Assembly: GCF_030253575.1 (NCBI RefSeq)
Contig: NC_080561.1
Span: 7,825,001 to 7,889,000 of the forward strand
DNA: 64,000 nucleotides
Source: Rhododendron vialii
Lineage: Eukaryota > Streptophyta > Magnoliopsida > Ericales > Ericaceae
Direction of reading: 5' to 3'
Position numbers and translations under genes: made by a program. Below the pieces are notes generated by a model. The model saw only the letters and a program-made list of their open reading frames with translations. It ran no database searches and was not told the DNA's origin. This document shows, in pieces, positions 1 through 10,845 of the stretch (position 1 is its first letter; each line of letters begins with the position of its first letter).

Positions 1-507
1 AATCCAAGCTGGATATATTTTTAACACAAAAAAGGGGCCCATTGAAGAACATGGTCTACTAGCTGCACACAAAAGTTCACATGGTAGGTTGATATAGGCA
101 TTCTGTCAATCTTTCAATTCTCCTCACTTGGGACACTTTACTTTCTCTAGTTGAATTAATGGTTGGCAAAAATAAATGGAAAAAATAAAGTCATGTAAGT
201 TACACTGGGGAGGCAGATGCATGAGATGCCTCTTTGTCAATGTTCTTTTGTAGACCCCTTCTCAGATTTCTTCTCCGCTGTCCTCAATTTTTTTATGTAT
301 GAGTAGTTGGTTATGGGGAAAAAAAGAAAGAGACAAGTCTATTTATACAAGAAATGAGAAACAAAATTTCCTATACAATTTGTTGTGCAACGTCTCGATA
401 TACAGAAACCATCATTCCAGCATTTGAAATCTTCCACTTCCTTTACTTGCTTTGTTCTTGCAACTGCAAAAAAATGTTGTACGAAATGAGAGATAGACAT
501 CAATGGT
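1..507. other. Relic of a SAUR/PPR array unit with both plus-side genes deleted
   Basis: The first 290 bases match the promoter side of the plus-strand SAURs (compare 2575-2860). The sequence then jumps, within a T-run near 290, to the 3' flank of such a gene (compare 3965-4150), so the SAUR body is gone. Near 480 it jumps again to the 5' edge of the PPR gene (compare 8960-8990), so nearly all of the PPR copy is gone too. No coding sequence remains. This is read directly from similarity to the other units. Confidence 0.7.
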
Positions 508-516
508 TTGTGTTAT

Positions 517-731
517 GAGGAAAACTTTTTAACAGAGATTTCCGTAAATATACTTTACGGAGCTGAATCGCACACGCCCAAAAGTGTTTTGGACAGTCCG
601 GATTTTAAAAAACTCTTCGCTGGAAAAGTTTTTTTTAAAATCCGGACCATTGATTGCCAAAATGGACGGGTGAGATTTGCCGCCTCCATGAACAACTTAT
701 TCATGGCTCCACCAGGAATAAGTATCTCTCT
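517..731. mobile_element. MITE-like insertion with 8-bp target duplication
   Basis: The 8-mer tgtgttat lies on both sides (509-516 and 732-739), while the sister unit near 8991 has one similar copy and no insert. The interior holds an inverted repeat with arms at 597-617 and 627-646 around a short loop, and a GTCC/GGAC-rich stretch resembling the MITEs at 3061 and 13917. An 8-bp duplication suggests a hAT-type element. The terminal inverted repeats are weak, so the family is uncertain. A 120-codon ORF across it has no recognisable domain and is not called as a gene. Confidence 0.5.
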
Positions 732-739
732 TGTGTTAT

Positions 740-1795
740 ATGCAAGTGGCATTGGCTTGGCATTAATTGGGGTAGCAAAAAGACTAATGGTTGGTCTTAG
801 TTCACTGTTAAACGTACATGGACAGAATACTACTCTAGACTCATGTACTGGTTTTCGAAGTGATAATTGACCGATGGGGGACAAATTCCAACAAGCATGT
901 TAAATTAGGTAGGAGGGTTGGAAATTCAAACCAAAAGTTCATGTTGATTCAATGATTCAGTTCTTTTGGTACTTATACAGCCATGACCAACACGATAATT
1001 ACAAATTGAAATCTAAATAAGCTCAGCAAAGAACTTCAAAAATTCAGTGGAAAGATGCAATCAGATATGTTGACAGAAACCCGGAAAGCATACCCCTTCA
1101 GAAAACAAGATCAAACCATAACATAAAGATTTGAACTGAGAAATGGACAAGCGAAAACGGAAGTTCTGATCCAGTCCGTAATCCTGTGGTGTAGTTGGTT
1201 CGGCTTTAGACCGTTGTGGGCCCATCTTGAGTACAAAATAATGACCATAAGGGCAGAACTGTTCATATAATAGAGGTCACAAGAAAATTAGTTCAATCTG
1301 ACACCGATAAATATGTTAACAAGTTGGATTTTGGAGGACAAATTGAACTATAAAAGTTTGGTGGTTCATTTTTTCTTCAACAAACATGTAAGCCGTTGAC
1401 ATAGCTATTGGTGTACATAGCTTGTTCGATCAAGCTAACTTTCCTAAGAAACACACTTCTTTGCAACATCTAAAATATGAACAGTTCTAGTGGTTGTTTT
1501 GGACTCGGGATGGGCCCACAACGGTACGAAATGCCCGAGTCCAAAACTGGACCACATTAGAGGATTAACACTAGACTAGAACTTGGTCCGCCAGAAACAG
1601 AAAAAAAAATAAAAATTCAAAGCCATGAAAGTTTGCTGTTAAATGTAAGATAATGTCATTAGTCCCTACTCATGATATTCAGGGCGACATTTTTTTCCTA
1701 CTTGGGAAATAATGCAGTCCACAGAAATGGAAATTACTGCTTTACAAAATCGAGTTTTCAAAATATGCTAACAAGTCGTGTCTTCTTTTACAGAA
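740..1795. other. 3' flank of the minus-strand SAUR unit; non-coding
   Basis: This stretch is repeated at 9000-10155 and in part at 14230-14760, so it belongs to the duplicated unit. It contains an inverted-repeat pair (ccgttgtgggcccatc near 1212-1227, and its complement near 1509-1524) spaced about 300 bp apart, probably an old MITE present before the duplications. No credible coding frame is visible. Confidence 0.5.
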
Positions 1796-2102
1796 TCATA
1801 ATCCACCCAATTGAGAAGCTAGATCGATGAAAAAGTCTTCTCTACACAGAATAGTATGACCACCCATTGGATAGTCAAACCCAAATTCTTCCTCAGCTTG
1901 GCTTAACAAGTCTTGAAATGAAGGATTGCTCAAGAAGGATATCGGGATCACGAATCGCTTCTTTTCGCTCTCTCCAATATAAACAGCGATGGCCCTTTGG
2001 AACATCTGCTGCTGTTGAGGAAGCTGCTTTGTTTGCTGCTGTCAATGAAGACCGGTGAAGGATTTGTTTGGCATGCATAATCCGAGGCATACAATTGGCC
2101 AT
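1796..2102 (-). pseudogene. SAUR pseudogene, minus-type ('MAIRMP' class)
   Basis: The reading frame starts as [13 protein letters not shown] and matches the gene at 10156-10470, but two bases are missing just after the codons for VPKGH (near 1990). The conserved block [12 protein letters not shown] therefore continues in another frame down to the stop at 1796. The promoter is also damaged. Compared with 15160-15240, about 35 bp are absent, including the TATA box, and the second of the two conserved CACATG boxes reads CACTTG (2304-2309). Both changes point to a dead copy. Later residues are still well conserved ([13 protein letters not shown]), so loss is fairly recent. A two-base assembly error is an alternative for the frameshift but would not explain the promoter deletion. 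Confidence 0.85.
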
Positions 2103-3567
2103 TGTTTTCAATCGGAGTATCCCACTTGACAAACAAGGAAAAGGAGTGAAGGATGTGCAGAACAAACGGAAGTTTTGTATAGGAGTAAAGGATTTGAAGC
2201 TTGAGTTGGTCAATGATATGTGGGAAAATTGTGTAAGTCTGGAATGACTGGTGAAGAGGAATTAGGAATGGGGTCTGGTGAGAGACATTACCACATGAAC
2301 AATCACTTGGTTTTGCTTTCTTACTCAGTCATCAAATGAATTTGCATTAATAGATAGGCCAAACTGTCGGTAAGTTGGATACCATCACATTCCCTACCAC
2401 ATCTTTTTTTTTTTGTTGACAAAACCAACAAAAGGTCCCCTTAAAACTAAAAGAGTTAAAACCAGTTTGATTAGAAGTGCTTGCAACATCTCCCTCCTCT
2501 CATTTCCTTTTACATAGTACATTCTTCAAAATATATGAAGTACCCATATCGGACACTCAGATAACGGCAAGGAATCCGAGCCGGATATATTTTTAACACA
2601 AAAAGGGGCCCATTGAAGAACATGGTCTACTAGCTGCACACAGAAAGTTCACATGGTAGGTTGATATAGGCTTTCTGTCAATCCGGCAATTCTCCTCACT
2701 TGGGACACTTTACTTTCTCCAGTTGAATTGATGGTTGGCAAAAATAAATGGGAAAAAAAACAAGAAGATACACTAGGGAGGCAGATGCATGAGATGCCTC
2801 TTTGTCAATGTTCTTTTGTAGACCCCTTCTAAGATTTCTTCTCCACTGTCTTTGATTTGTTTTTTTTTTTTTTTTCCTTTCTGTTTGGTGGATTTGTCTA
2901 TCCACCACAATGAGATGTCTCAACTTTGTCCCTAACCAAACCATCTTGACATTATCTTTGGATCAAAATCCACTGGTTTAGTTTGAATCATAGTTTTTGT
3001 GGGGCAAGCAGTACACTACCAACAGAACACAGTCCAACTCCATTGTCCCCACCCTTCATTCCCAGAAATTTTTGGGTACCGATCGGGCACCACGTGGTAC
3101 CCGAGTAGCACATCCGGGCCATCCATTTCGGTTTTGGACGGCTCGGATTTGGAGACAGAAAAAAGAGAGAGAAAAAGGAGAGAGAGTGATAGGGCGAGAG
3201 GAGAGAGAGGGTTTCAATTTGGGCCATCCAATACACTTTTGGACGGCCCGGATGGGCTGCTCGGGTACCACGTGGGCACGGCCACCTGGCACCCAAAAAT
3301 TTCTCCTTTATTTCAATTGGGAAGACATAACCATGTGATGATGATTCCATTATGAATTTTCTGTCCTACCAACCTTTCCCTATGACATCCATATAGCTGC
3401 ATACACATCATTCTCCCTCTATCTCTCTGCCTATCTATACATATGTGTTCACAGGGGCTTCACAAAGTACCAACTACCAACACAAATCTTCACATTTCCT
3501 TCTCTCCAAAGCCTTCTCTATTCTCCAAAATCTCATTTAATTCATTCTTTCTCCTCTATACAAAATC
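2103..3567. promoter_or_regulatory. Divergent intergenic region between SAUR copies 1796(-) and 3568(+)
   Basis: It holds the damaged promoter of the minus-strand pseudogene (CACATG at 2292-2297, no TATA) and the promoter of the plus gene. The latter has a TATA-like TCTATACATA near 3434-3443, a CATGTG E-box at 3332-3337 and an auxin-response-type TGTCTC at 2916-2921. A MITE at 3061-3304 adds two CACGTG G-boxes. Poly-T runs near 2405 and 2858-2875 are slippage-prone. No other gene is seen. Confidence 0.6.
3061..3304. mobile_element. MITE carrying two G-boxes, in the promoter of SAUR 3568
   Basis: The sequence interrupts a stretch that is continuous in the sister unit near 12265. The ends are inverted copies (agaaatttttgggtacc and ggcacccaaaaatttct), and the flanks ccttcatt/cctttatt look like an 8-bp target duplication with one mismatch. 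The interior has complementary GGGCCATCCA and TGGACGGCCCGG blocks. CACGTG occurs at 3091-3096 and 3269-3274. A relative lies at 10846-11037. The 8-10 bp duplications fit a hAT or Mutator derivative. Confidence 0.75.
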
Positions 3568-3870
3568 ATGGGAATCCGATTTCTCGTTACTATTCAGGCT
3601 AAGGTTGTTCTTCGCCGGTCTATTTTTCCTGCAAGCCAAATAGCTGCCAATGCAGCACATGTCCCAAAAGGCTATTTAGCAGTGTATGTTGGAGAGTCTC
3701 AAAAGAAAAGGTTTTTGGTTCCGATATCGTACTTGAACCAACCGTTGTTCCAAGAGTTGCTGCACAAGGCTGAAGAAGAATTTGGGTATAGTCATCCTAT
3801 GGGTGGTCTCACTATTCCTTGCAGAGAAGATACCTTCCTCAATCTTACTTCTGTTTTGAATGGATTGTGA
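3568..3870 (+). CDS. SAUR family protein, plus-type ('MGIRFL' class)
   Basis: An intronless 100-aa small auxin-up RNA protein. The N-terminus [20 protein letters not shown] is followed from about residue 30 by the SAUR domain: [37 protein letters not shown] and [20 protein letters not shown]. Known family members bind and inhibit PP2C.D phosphatases at the plasma membrane, which keeps proton pumps active and drives cell expansion; that role is inferred here from family alone. The start is the only ATG that gives the family's normal length, and upstream in-frame sequence is not conserved. It is divergent from the pseudogene at 1796. Its promoter has been invaded by a G-box MITE, so its control may differ from that of its sisters. 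Its closest relative in the window is the gene at 12489. Confidence 0.93.
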   Translation: MGIRFLVTIQAKVVLRRSIFPASQIAANAAHVPKGYLAVYVGESQKKRFLVPISYLNQPLFQELLHKAEEEFGYSHPMGGLTIPCREDTFLNLTSVLNGL

Positions 3871-3875
3871 GAGTG

Positions 3876-3941
3876 GAAAGAGGGAGAAATCTCCGGCGAT
3901 AGAGATTTCATCACAGACACTTTTTGTAGATTAGGAACATC
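3876..3941 (+). promoter_or_regulatory. DST-like mRNA-instability element in SAUR 3' UTR
   Basis: Just after the stop codon come GGA, ATAGAGATTT and TTTTTGTAGATT in that order and spacing, resembling the DST element (GGA, ATAGAT, GTA blocks) known in SAUR 3' UTRs to speed mRNA decay. The same block follows the plus-type genes ending at 12791 and 41335, and in weaker form those ending at 7653, 20090 and 45956. The match is imperfect. Confidence 0.4.
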
Positions 3942-4280
3942 GAATTCCATGTACATAGCATCAACTTTTTTATGTATGTGTAGTTGGTTATGGGGAAAAA
4001 ACGAAAGAGACAAATCTATCTTTACAAGAAATGAGAAACAAAATTTCCTATACAATTTGTTGTGCAACGTCTCGATATACAGAAACTGTCATTCCAGCAT
4101 TTGAAATCTTCCACTTCCTTTACTTGCTTCATTCTTGCAATGGCGAAAAAATGTTGTTGGCTCATTTCAAGCTCGTTGGAGCACAAAGGATTAGGATGAA
4201 CGACGGATTTGGTGATTTGGTAATAGAACCGGGTGAGGCTATAGCATGCGCAAGCAAAGTCGGTCAATCTATTACCAATT

Positions 4281-4460
4281 GAACCCTTGACCTCTATCCG
4301 ACTACAACCAACATCTTTCTCCAGCCCTCTTTCTTTCACCACCTCCCCTCAATTTCCCAACATCATTCTGCATGCCATGCTTCGCATATTTAGCGAAATC
4401 GACATTCCGACATTCGTTCCAGGCACTAAGCAGGGATCCCCACATAGAAACCATGCAACC
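4281..4460 (-). pseudogene. PPR gene fragment (C-terminal piece, fused to other sequence)
   Basis: It matches the 3' end of the intact PPR gene (46671-46920), including the coding region for KERGLEKDVGCSRIEV. About 90 bp that encode part of the E motif are missing, and similarity stops near 4460, where an unrelated cassette begins. The same two lesions occur at 13148-13336 and 16718-16902, so these three copies share a damaged ancestor. No functional product is expected. Confidence 0.8.
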
Positions 4461-5702
4461 GTCACCCGAGTTGAGAAAACACCTCTCCCGGCTGTCTCGG
4501 TGAGCGAAACCTGGATCGGCTGCGGTGAAGGTTGACTTGGATTCGACTCATTGCTAGCGCCTCAGAGTAATTTCCAAATGAGTTTGCAAAAGGCCTAAAA
4601 GTCGGAGAAGCCTTGTTCCGGGCACTTCGCAGGTTAAAGATGCGAGGTCTTTTCAATTCAAAACTAGCGCTTTGTAAGCCTGTATTAATATTATTAGACG
4701 TTTTCCATTTTTTTGGGAGACATCGTCGAACGGCTCTCTCTTTCTGATCGCCAATCGGAACTCTTTTCTGTTGCCGGCATCAATGACCCATGAGGTATGT
4801 AGCACGATCCTTTTTTCGGCGTCGGTGTCTTCTTCGTTGTTGGCATCAGATTGATTTCCAAACTGAGACCAAGAACGTCTCTCCCTCTCTCTCCGTGAAA
4901 AGGGGCACAGAAGGTGGGGCCAAAGGATATTTGTTACTGTTTGGGTAATACGGGGTTGTCCAAAATTAAGAATCCTGCAGGGGATAAAAGATATCCCGGA
5001 AGATTTATATCCGGGACGAAAAAACAAACAAACAAAGGATATGGTCCACCCTGATATCTATAACTATAATCGGGACAAATTTACGGCCTTGTTCGTTTGG
5101 GAGTTTTGAGAGAGATCTATATCTCACTCCTATATACTTCTATCAAACAGGTAACCTCACACATGACGCTTGATGCACATGTAGCCGAACGAACGTGTTC
5201 GAGCTTGACACCATATCGCCACGTGGATTCCAGCTAAACGCCCAGGCATCACTATGGGCTGGTCACGACTCACAAATCCTTCGGTCCGGGCAATTGAGCT
5301 CCCGCGACAGGCTGGTGAAGTGGGCTCTAAGGGACGACTTGGCCGGGTGTCCGGCCAATGTGCATCCGCCCATGACACTTGGCCCAATGCTGTACCAGAT
5401 TCGGCCCACTACATATAGCATTAATAATTCAACTGAGAAATACACACAAAAACTGCACAATCCCATACAAAATCCAGAAAAGAAGCAGCAGCAAAGCCGT
5501 GAAGCTTTTGCCTTTACGTTTCAAGAAAATGTCATTAGTCTGTCCTTATGATATTCCGGCAGTATGTGTTCCCCCTTCTAAAGCATGAATCTTCTTGGGC
5601 TAGCAAAGGGAAACAAATAGACTTGTACAAAGAAATGGTTAATTGCTGCTTTACAAAATTGTGTGTCAAAATATGCTAACAAGTGTCCTCTCTATCAAAG
5701 AA
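4461..5702. other. Unit spacer: unidentified cassette joined to the PPR tail, then SAUR 3' flank
   Basis: Blocks of this region recur at 13337-13850/14150-14230 and at 16903-17960. They include a CT-rich block ending in gccggcatcaatgac, and a block near 5190-5480 (also 17690-17960) containing CGCCACGTGGATTCC and a TATA-like tatagcattaa. I do not recognise a gene. The conserved blocks may be remains of an unrelated gene or repeat swept into the unit before duplication. Confidence 0.4.
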
Positions 5703-6014
5703 TCATGATCCACCCAATCGAGCAGTGAGATAGATGAAGATATCCTCGCTGCATGGAATAGTAAGACCACCCATTGAATGATGAAATCCATATTCTTCCT
5801 CAACTTGACCTAACAAGTCTTGAAATGAAGGATCGTTCAAGTACGATACTGGGATCACGAATCGCTTCTTTTCGCTCTCTCCAATATAAACTGCAAAATG
5901 ACCTTTTGGAATGCCTGTTGATGATGAGGACGAAGCTGCTTTGTTTGCTGCTGTCAAAGAAGACCGGCAAAGGACTTGTTTGGCATGCATAATCCAAGGC
6001 ATATGAATGGCCAT
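5703..6014 (-). CDS. SAUR family protein, minus-type
   Basis: A 103-aa intronless SAUR starting [20 protein letters not shown] serine-rich linker precedes the domain ([54 protein letters not shown]). The frame stays open 11 codons upstream, but the start at MAIHMP is chosen because every sister gene begins there. A TATA box (gcttatatag on the plus strand, 6133-6142) lies about 120 bp upstream, and paired CACATG boxes sit at 6228-6233 and 6240-6245. It is the sister of 18159-18470; both have SED where others have RED and VEEEY where others have AEEEF. Its divergent partner is the gene at 7351. Function in cell expansion is inferred from the family. Confidence 0.92.
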   Translation of the reverse strand: MAIHMPWIMHAKQVLCRSSLTAANKAASSSSSTGIPKGHFAVYIGESEKKRFVIPVSYLNDPSFQDLLGQVEEEYGFHHSMGGLTIPCSEDIFIYLTARLGGS

Positions 6015-7350
6015 TGTTTTCAGTTGGTATATCCAGTTAACAAGCAAGACAAAGAAGTGAAGGATGTGCAGAACAAGTTGAAATTTTGCACAAGTGAAGA
6101 ATTTGTTGTGTTGGTTTTACACTCACTGCTATGCTTATATAGAAATGAATGCAATGTGAGAAATTGCATGGAGTATAGAATGAGTGGTGAAGGGAGCTTA
6201 GGAATGGGGTCTACTGAGGGACATTACCACATGAAGGATCACATGGTTTTGCTTTCCTACTCATCCATCCTTACATTAATTTAAGAGACATAGATAGGCC
6301 AAACTGTTAAGTTAGTTAAAAACCATCATATTCCCTATACAATATTTTTTTGTGACGAACCCTGCAAAATGGTCCCCTTAAAATTCAAGAGATAACCCAG
6401 TTGGATTAGAAGTGCTCCCAACATCCAACTATCTCATTTCCTTTGAAGTATGAGAATTGGATATATCATCTACAGTCAATATTAGTACATGTTTAGAAGA
6501 TAGACAGCTATCCTATGTAGCACAGAGACAGAGATGGGACACGAGATTTCAAAAAAATGGGGACATGGATATGGCAAGGGACACAGCAAAAATAAATACA
6601 TTAATAAGTAAAATTTATTGTATACCAGTGGAAAGATAGTTATATGTAGAAGCATGAAGCATCAAATTTGAAGTAATACACATTTTACCCCCATAAAATT
6701 TAAAAGAATTACATATTTAATTCCTGTCGTGTCCCCATCGTGTCCCTCCTGTGTTCCCCTAAAACAGTTGATCAAATTTAATGGACATGCCACGAGCAAT
6801 GGATTGGGTCCAAAGAAATTATCCTGCTGTGGACAAAGTTGAAAGAACCAAGGTGGTGGATAAACAAAGCCACCATACAACAAAATAACAATAATTGAAG
6901 GACTTGTATTGGGTAAGACTGTAACAGCTAACATTTGGTGAGGAGAAGTCTCCAAAGGGGTCTATTGAAGAACATGGTCTACTAGCAGAATGTAACAAGT
7001 TCACATGCTATGTCGATACAGGCTTCTTTCAACCTTGCAATTCCTCAGTTGTACAGTACCAACAGAACACATTCCAGCTCCATTGTCCCCATCCTTCATT
7101 TCAATTAGAAGACATAACCATGTAATGATCCCTTGTGAGTTTTCTCTCCTACCAAACTTTCCCTATCACATTCGTATGGCTGCATACATACCATTCTCCC
7201 TCTATCTTTCTATCTCTATCTGTCTCTCTATATATGTGTGTCTTAGGAGCTCAACAAAGTACCAACACCAGTCTTCATATTTTCTTCTCTCAAAGACCTT
7301 TCTTCTTCAAAATTTCATTTTGTTTCTTTCTTTCTCTACTGCCGAAAGTC
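6015..7350. promoter_or_regulatory. Divergent promoter region between SAUR 5703(-) and 7351(+)
   Basis: On the minus side there are a TATA box at 6133-6142 and the CACATG pair at 6228-6245. On the plus side there is CTATATATG at 7228-7236, about 120 bp before the ATG, while the conserved E-box has decayed to CATGTA (7119-7124). The middle (6440-6960) is shared with 18895-19350 and contains repeated GTGTCCC-type sequence that may be an old insertion. No gene is seen in between. Confidence 0.6.
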
Positions 7351-7653
7351 ATGGGGATCCGGTTTCTTGGAACTCTTCAGGCTAAGGCCCTTCTTTGGCG
7401 ATCTATTTTTCCTGCAAGGCAAACAGCCCCAGGTGTTGAACATATCCCTAAAGGCTATTTAGCTGTTTATGTTGGAGAGATTCAGAAGAAAAGATTTTTG
7501 GTTCCAATATCATACTTGAACCAACCTTTATTTCAGGAGTTGCTACATAAAGCTGAAGAAGAATTTGGGTTCAGTCATCCTATGGGTGGTCTAACCATTC
7601 CTTGCAGAGAAGATACCTTCCTCAATCTTACTTCTGTTTTGAATGGCGTCTGA
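7351..7653 (+). CDS. SAUR family protein, plus-type
   Basis: A 100-aa intronless SAUR, nearly identical to the gene at 19788-20090 (by eye, differences only near residue 17 and at the last residue). The frame is open for another 72 codons upstream, but [20 protein letters not shown] is the family start, and the upstream part is 5' UTR and promoter (TATA-like site at 7228). The domain carries [33 protein letters not shown] and [15 protein letters not shown]. The high identity to 19788 marks a recent duplication of the whole 5703-7653 pair. Role in auxin-linked cell expansion is inferred from family membership. Confidence 0.92.
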   Translation: MGIRFLGTLQAKALLWRSIFPARQTAPGVEHIPKGYLAVYVGEIQKKRFLVPISYLNQPLFQELLHKAEEEFGFSHPMGGLTIPCREDTFLNLTSVLNGV

Positions 7654-8340
7654 GAGTGGAAGGATGAACAAAACTATGGCAATTGAAATTTCATTACTCA
7701 CTTTTGTAGATTAGGAACATCCAGTTTCATGTACATAATGTATAGCTTTTTCCTGTATGAGGATTTTGTCAACAAGAGACATTTATTTATATGAGAAATT
7801 AGAAATAAATTTGGTTTTCAACTTATTGTACAACATCTAAATATTGACGCTCATAAAAAAATTCTAAATATTGACAGCAATCTCCATCATCCTTGAGAAA
7901 GAACCTAAAAACACAGAAGTAATCCATATGAATTGGCCCAGTCGGACTATACAAACTCGTAAAACAAGGTGTCTTATTTCGATGAGCTAAGGCATATCAA
8001 ATCCAAAAGACATTGGAAGTAAAACAGATTTAAAGCAAGGAAAATGTGAATCCATCGTACCTGCCAGTTGAACTCGAGTGATGCTATCTTTTCTAGAGCA
8101 GCTCATGGCTCTACTCCCAAGTTTCCAAAAGTGCACAAACCATCATTATAGCATTTGAAATCTTCCATTTCCTTCACTTGCTTCATTCTTGGAATGGGAA
8201 AACCGTTGTTGGCTCATATCCAACCTCAGTGGAGCACAAATGATTAGGATGAATGACGGATTTGGTGATTTGCTAATAGAATTGGGTAAGGATATAGCAT
8301 ATTAGCATGCATAAGCAAAGTTGGTCAAGCTGTTACCAAT
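7654..8340. other. 3' flank of SAUR 7351; non-coding
   Basis: It holds the 3' UTR with a degenerate DST-like block just after the stop. The rest matches 46100-46670, the region between SAUR 45654 and the intact PPR gene. No gene is seen. Confidence 0.5.
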
Positions 8341-8982
8341 TTAACTCGTGACCTCTATCTGACTGCAACCAACATCTTTCTCCAGCCCTCTTTCTTTCAT
8401 CTCCTCCCTGAATTGCTCGATCTCATTCCACATGCCGTACTTCACATACATAAGTGCATTTGCACATACGGAGTTTCTAAAAGGCATTTTGTCGAACATT
8501 TCCTCTGCATCATTGATAAGCAACAACTTCGCATAAAAATCAATCAGGGCACTCCCCACAAACACACTAGATAACCAACCCGATTTGATCACATGGGTAT
8601 GCAACTGTTTACCAAATTCAACATCTTTGATATCCGAGGAAGCTGTTAACAAGCTACACAGAGCGTATGAATCTATATCAACACCATTAATATGGGTAAA
8701 GGCAAAGGTTTGTAGAGCGAGAAAAGTCCACCATTTTCGACGAAAATCCAATATCATAGCATTGAAGGATAATGAGTTTGTTTGGCTGACCAAGGTGAAG
8801 AAGTTGGTGAGAGTTTGAAGTTGGGTTCTGTGAAGGCAATTGCTGTATGTAAAAATGAGTTGGGTTTGGAGGCCTAAAGAGAGAAATAGTAACCTTGTTC
8901 TAAGAAGGTGTGCATGAAGTTTCTCTATGGAATTAAGATTCTAAGTTTGAGAGCATTGGTGTAAGAAATGAGAGATAGACAT
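8341..8982 (-). pseudogene. PPR pseudogene with large internal deletion
   Basis: It matches both ends of the intact PPR gene (46671-48071) but lacks the middle. The N-terminal part runs to SVCANAL (residue about 180 of the parent) and then joins directly, in frame, to YVKYGMWNEIEQFREEMKERG near the C-terminus. Codon 14 has become a stop (SQT then TAG where the parent has AAG), so the ancestral start cannot be used. A 150-codon open frame survives downstream of it. The copy keeps the original terminator and the 5' edge beyond the start codon. A truncated PPR-like peptide is possible but unsupported. Confidence 0.85.
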
Positions 8983-10155
8983 CAATGGTTTGTGTTACAT
9001 GCAAGTGGCATTGGCCTGGCATAAATTGGGGTAGCCAAAAGACTAATGGTTTGGTCTTAATTCACTGTTAATGGTCTTAGTTCACTGTTAAAGGTACATG
9101 GACAGAATACTACTCTAGAGTCTAAATTTCATTCAGTATTGTTAAATCATTCAACTCAAAACCAACTGGAAAAAGGGATGAGGCCACCCAGACTCATATA
9201 CTCGTTTTCGAAGTGATAATTAACCGATGGGACAAATTCCAACGAGAATGATAAAATAGGTAGGAGTTTTGGAACTTCAAACTATAATATTAGATGATTT
9301 GGTTTAAAGTAAGGCCCCAAACCAAAGATCATGTTGATTCAATGGTTCAGTTAATTCCTTACTTAAACAGCCATGACCAACACGATAATTACAAATTGAA
9401 ATCTAAATAAGCTCAGCAAAGAACTTCAAAAACTCAGCGGAAAGATGCAATCAGTTATGTAGACAGAAACCCGGAAAGCATACCCCTTCGGAAACCAAGA
9501 TCGAAGAACTGAGAAATGGACTCGCTAAAATGGAATTTCAGATCCAGTCCGCAATCCTGCGGTGTGGTTGGTTCGGTTTTGGACTGTTGTGGGCCCATCT
9601 TGAGTACAAAACAATGGCCGAAGGGCAGAACCTTTCATATATTAGAGGTCGCAAGAAAATTAGCTTAATCCAACACCGATAGATATGTTAACACGTTGGA
9701 TTTTGGAGGACAAATTGAACTGTAAAAGTTCATTTTGTCTTCAACAAAGGCAAGCTGTTAACATAGCTATTGGTGTACATAGCTGTTGGTGTTCGATCAA
9801 GCCAACTTTCTTATGGAACACACTTCTTTGCCACATCTAAAATATGTACAGTTCTGCTGATTGTTTTGGACTCGGGAAGGCCCACAATGGTACGAAACAC
9901 CCGAGTCCAAAACTGGACCACACTAGAGGATTAACACTAGACTAGAACTCGGTCCGCCAAAAACGAGAAAAAGAAAAATTCAAAGCCATGAAGGTTTGCT
10001 GTTAAATGTAAGATAATGTCATTAGTCCCAACTTATGATATTCCGGCCAACATTTTTTTCCTCCTTGGGAAATAATGCTGTCCATAAAAATGGAAATTAC
10101 TGCTTTACAAAATGGTGGTGTCAAATTATGCTAACAAGTGTCTTCCTGCAAAGAA
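8983..10155. other. Unit spacer, 3' flank of SAUR 10156; non-coding
   Basis: It matches 740-1795 closely, including the CCGTTGTGGGCCCATC inverted pair (near 9586-9600 and 9880-9900). An internal duplication of ttagttcactgttaa occurs near 9058-9090. No coding potential is visible. Confidence 0.5.
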
Positions 10156-10470
10156 TCATAATCCACCCAATTGAGAAGCTAGGCAGATGAAAAAGTCTTC
10201 CCTACATGGAATAGTAAGACCACCCATTGGATGGTCAAACCCAAATTCTTCCTCAGCTTGGCTTAACAAGTCTTGAAATGAAGGATTGCTCAAGTAGGAT
10301 ATTGGGATCACGAATCGCTTCTTCTCGCTCTCTCCAACATAAACGGCGAAATGGCCCTTTGGAACATCTGCTGCTGCTGCTGTTGAGGAAGCTGCTTTGT
10401 TTGCTGTTGTCAATGAAGACCGGCGGAGGACTTGTTTGGCATGCATAATCCGAGGCATACGAATGGCCAT
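10156..10470 (-). CDS. SAUR family protein, minus-type
   Basis: A 104-aa intronless SAUR starting [19 protein letters not shown]. An alanine/serine linker is extended by a short GCT/GCN triplet run (near 10370-10385). The domain follows: [63 protein letters not shown]. The frame is open 19 codons upstream, but the shared MAIRMP start is preferred. A TATA box (gcttatatatag, 10592-10603) and CACATG pair (10689-10694, 10701-10706) lie upstream in the order seen in the sisters. Closest relatives are 14766 and the pseudogene at 1796. Role inferred from family: PP2C.D inhibition and cell expansion. Confidence 0.92.
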   Translation of the reverse strand: MAIRMPRIMHAKQVLRRSSLTTANKAASSTAAAADVPKGHFAVYVGESEKKRFVIPISYLSNPSFQDLLSQAEEEFGFDHPMGGLTIPCREDFFICLASQLGGL

Positions 10471-10845
10471 TGTTTTCAATTGGAGCATCCCACTTGGCAA
10501 ACAAGAAAAGTAGTGAAGGATGTGCAAAAGAAATGAATGTTTTAGAGAAGGATTTGAAGCTTGTGATAGGTTTTAGACTTACTGATGATATGCTTATATA
10601 TAGATGGTCAATGGTATGTGGGAAATTGTATAAATCTGGAATGTGTGGTGAAGGGGAATTAGGAATGGGGTCTGCTGAGAGACATTACCACATGAACAAT
10701 CACATGGTTTTGCTTCTTTACTCAACCATCACATGAATTTGCATTAATAGATAGGCCAAACTGTCTGTAAGTTGGATACCATCACATTCCCTACCACGTC
10801 TTTTTTTTGCTTTTTTGACAAAACGTACATAAGGTCCCCCTTAAA

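Noticed and set aside
508-870. 120-codon ORF
   Set aside because: It overlaps a MITE-like insertion and unit spacer; no similarity in the sister units.
5195-5551. 118-codon ORF and its antisense partner
   Set aside because: The block is repeated at 17690-17960, but the reading frames are not kept between the copies.
7135-7653. 172-aa version of SAUR 7351 starting upstream
   Set aside because: The added 72 residues are low-complexity translation of the TATA/leader and are not shared by the sisters.
10227-10448. Conserved antisense ORFs (about 70 aa) opposite every minus-type SAUR
   Set aside because: They track the SAUR codons in another frame and are conserved only because the SAUR is; no start or promoter context of their own.
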